Shown here in pieces: positions 63,986-64,000 of a stretch of DNA of 64,000 nucleotides. The stretch lies in NCBI RefSeq assembly GCF_025961575.1, contig NZ_JAOQNX010000013.1, positions 1 through 64,000 on the forward strand. Direction: 5' to 3'. Under the pieces are notes generated by a model. The model saw only the letters and a list, made by a program, of their open reading frames with translations, searched no databases and was not told the origin of the DNA. The stretch is from Rhodoblastus acidophilus (GTDB lineage Bacteria > Pseudomonadota > Alphaproteobacteria > Rhizobiales > Beijerinckiaceae). The position numbers and the translations under genes were made by a program. The first letter of the stretch is position 1, and the number at the start of each line of letters is the position of its first letter.

Positions 63986-64000
63986 GTGCGCTCCTTCAGC

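Overview
The window looks like a chromosomal segment of a GC-rich alphaproteobacterium of the order Hyphomicrobiales (Rhizobiales). Pointers are the alphaproteobacterial Mic60-HemY pair, the secB / fxsA / Tim44-like / mltA / smr block, the Trm112-LonSB-YbbN block, FixK/FNR-type boxes in front of a full ccoNOQP-GHIS cluster, and HisZ. The gene set would suit the Beijerinckiaceae/Methylocystaceae or related phototrophs, but nothing here fixes the genus. Almost all of it is ordinary core genome. I see no prophage, CRISPR array, defence island or biosynthetic gene cluster. The only transposon trace is a transposase tail at the left edge.

Layout. 1-0.4 kb: tail of an IS630-type transposase, then tRNA-Arg(CCT). 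0.5-3.2 kb: degenerate thermonuclease-like protein, M48 lipoprotein metalloprotease, BLUF photoreceptor. 3.4-8.4 kb: two complete glnK-amtB ammonium modules on the minus strand with tesB between them; the upstream DNA of the two differs. 8.4-10.2 kb: Trm112, LonSB and YbbN. 10.3-10.8 kb: a tandem duplication of about 245 bp that gives two tRNA-Gly(GCC) genes. 10.8-12.1 kb: CNNM/CorC-type protein. 12.2-17.7 kb: TetR regulator divergent from an HlyD / RbbA / ABC-2 permease efflux operon, with a perfect-arm palindrome between them. 17.8-20.3 kb: carotenoid oxygenase plus alpha/beta hydrolase. 20.5-26 kb: unknown secreted protein, lepA, glycine-rich protein, rph-rdgB, beta carbonic anhydrase. 26.2-30.7 kb: CitE-like lyase, mic60, hemY. 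30.9-36.6 kb: L,D-transpeptidase, secB, fxsA, Tim44-like, mltA, smr, sugar/adenosine kinase, small helical protein. 36.8-43.2 kb: purH and a liv-type branched-chain amino acid ABC transporter. 43.6-54.7 kb: cbb3 oxidase structural operon, then its maturation operon, which runs on through a CcoA-type copper importer into thiD and a metX-like gene. 54.7-58.7 kb: hisS-DUF4087-hisZ-hisG. 58.8-64 kb: HAD phosphatase, MaoC hydratase, ribF, SbmA/BacA-type ABC protein, NnrU.

How the parts work together. The most coherent system is low-oxygen respiration. ccoNOQP has a FixK-like box (TTGAC-N4-GTCAA) and ccoGHIS a perfect FNR-type box (TTGAT-CTAG-ATCAA). Copper export to the oxidase (CcoI), copper import (CcoA, with the diagnostic MxxxM and HxxxM motifs at the family spacing) and assembly (CcoG, FixH, CcoS) lie side by side. 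Nitrogen sensing is represented by the paired PII/Amt modules. The efflux operon forms a self-contained regulator-operator-pump unit. The best leads for new biology are the coupling of thiD and metX-like to cbb3 maturation, the paired palindromes upstream of glnK2, the Ala-rich insertion in AmtB1, the long HisG that coexists with HisZ, and the TetR/RbbA unit.
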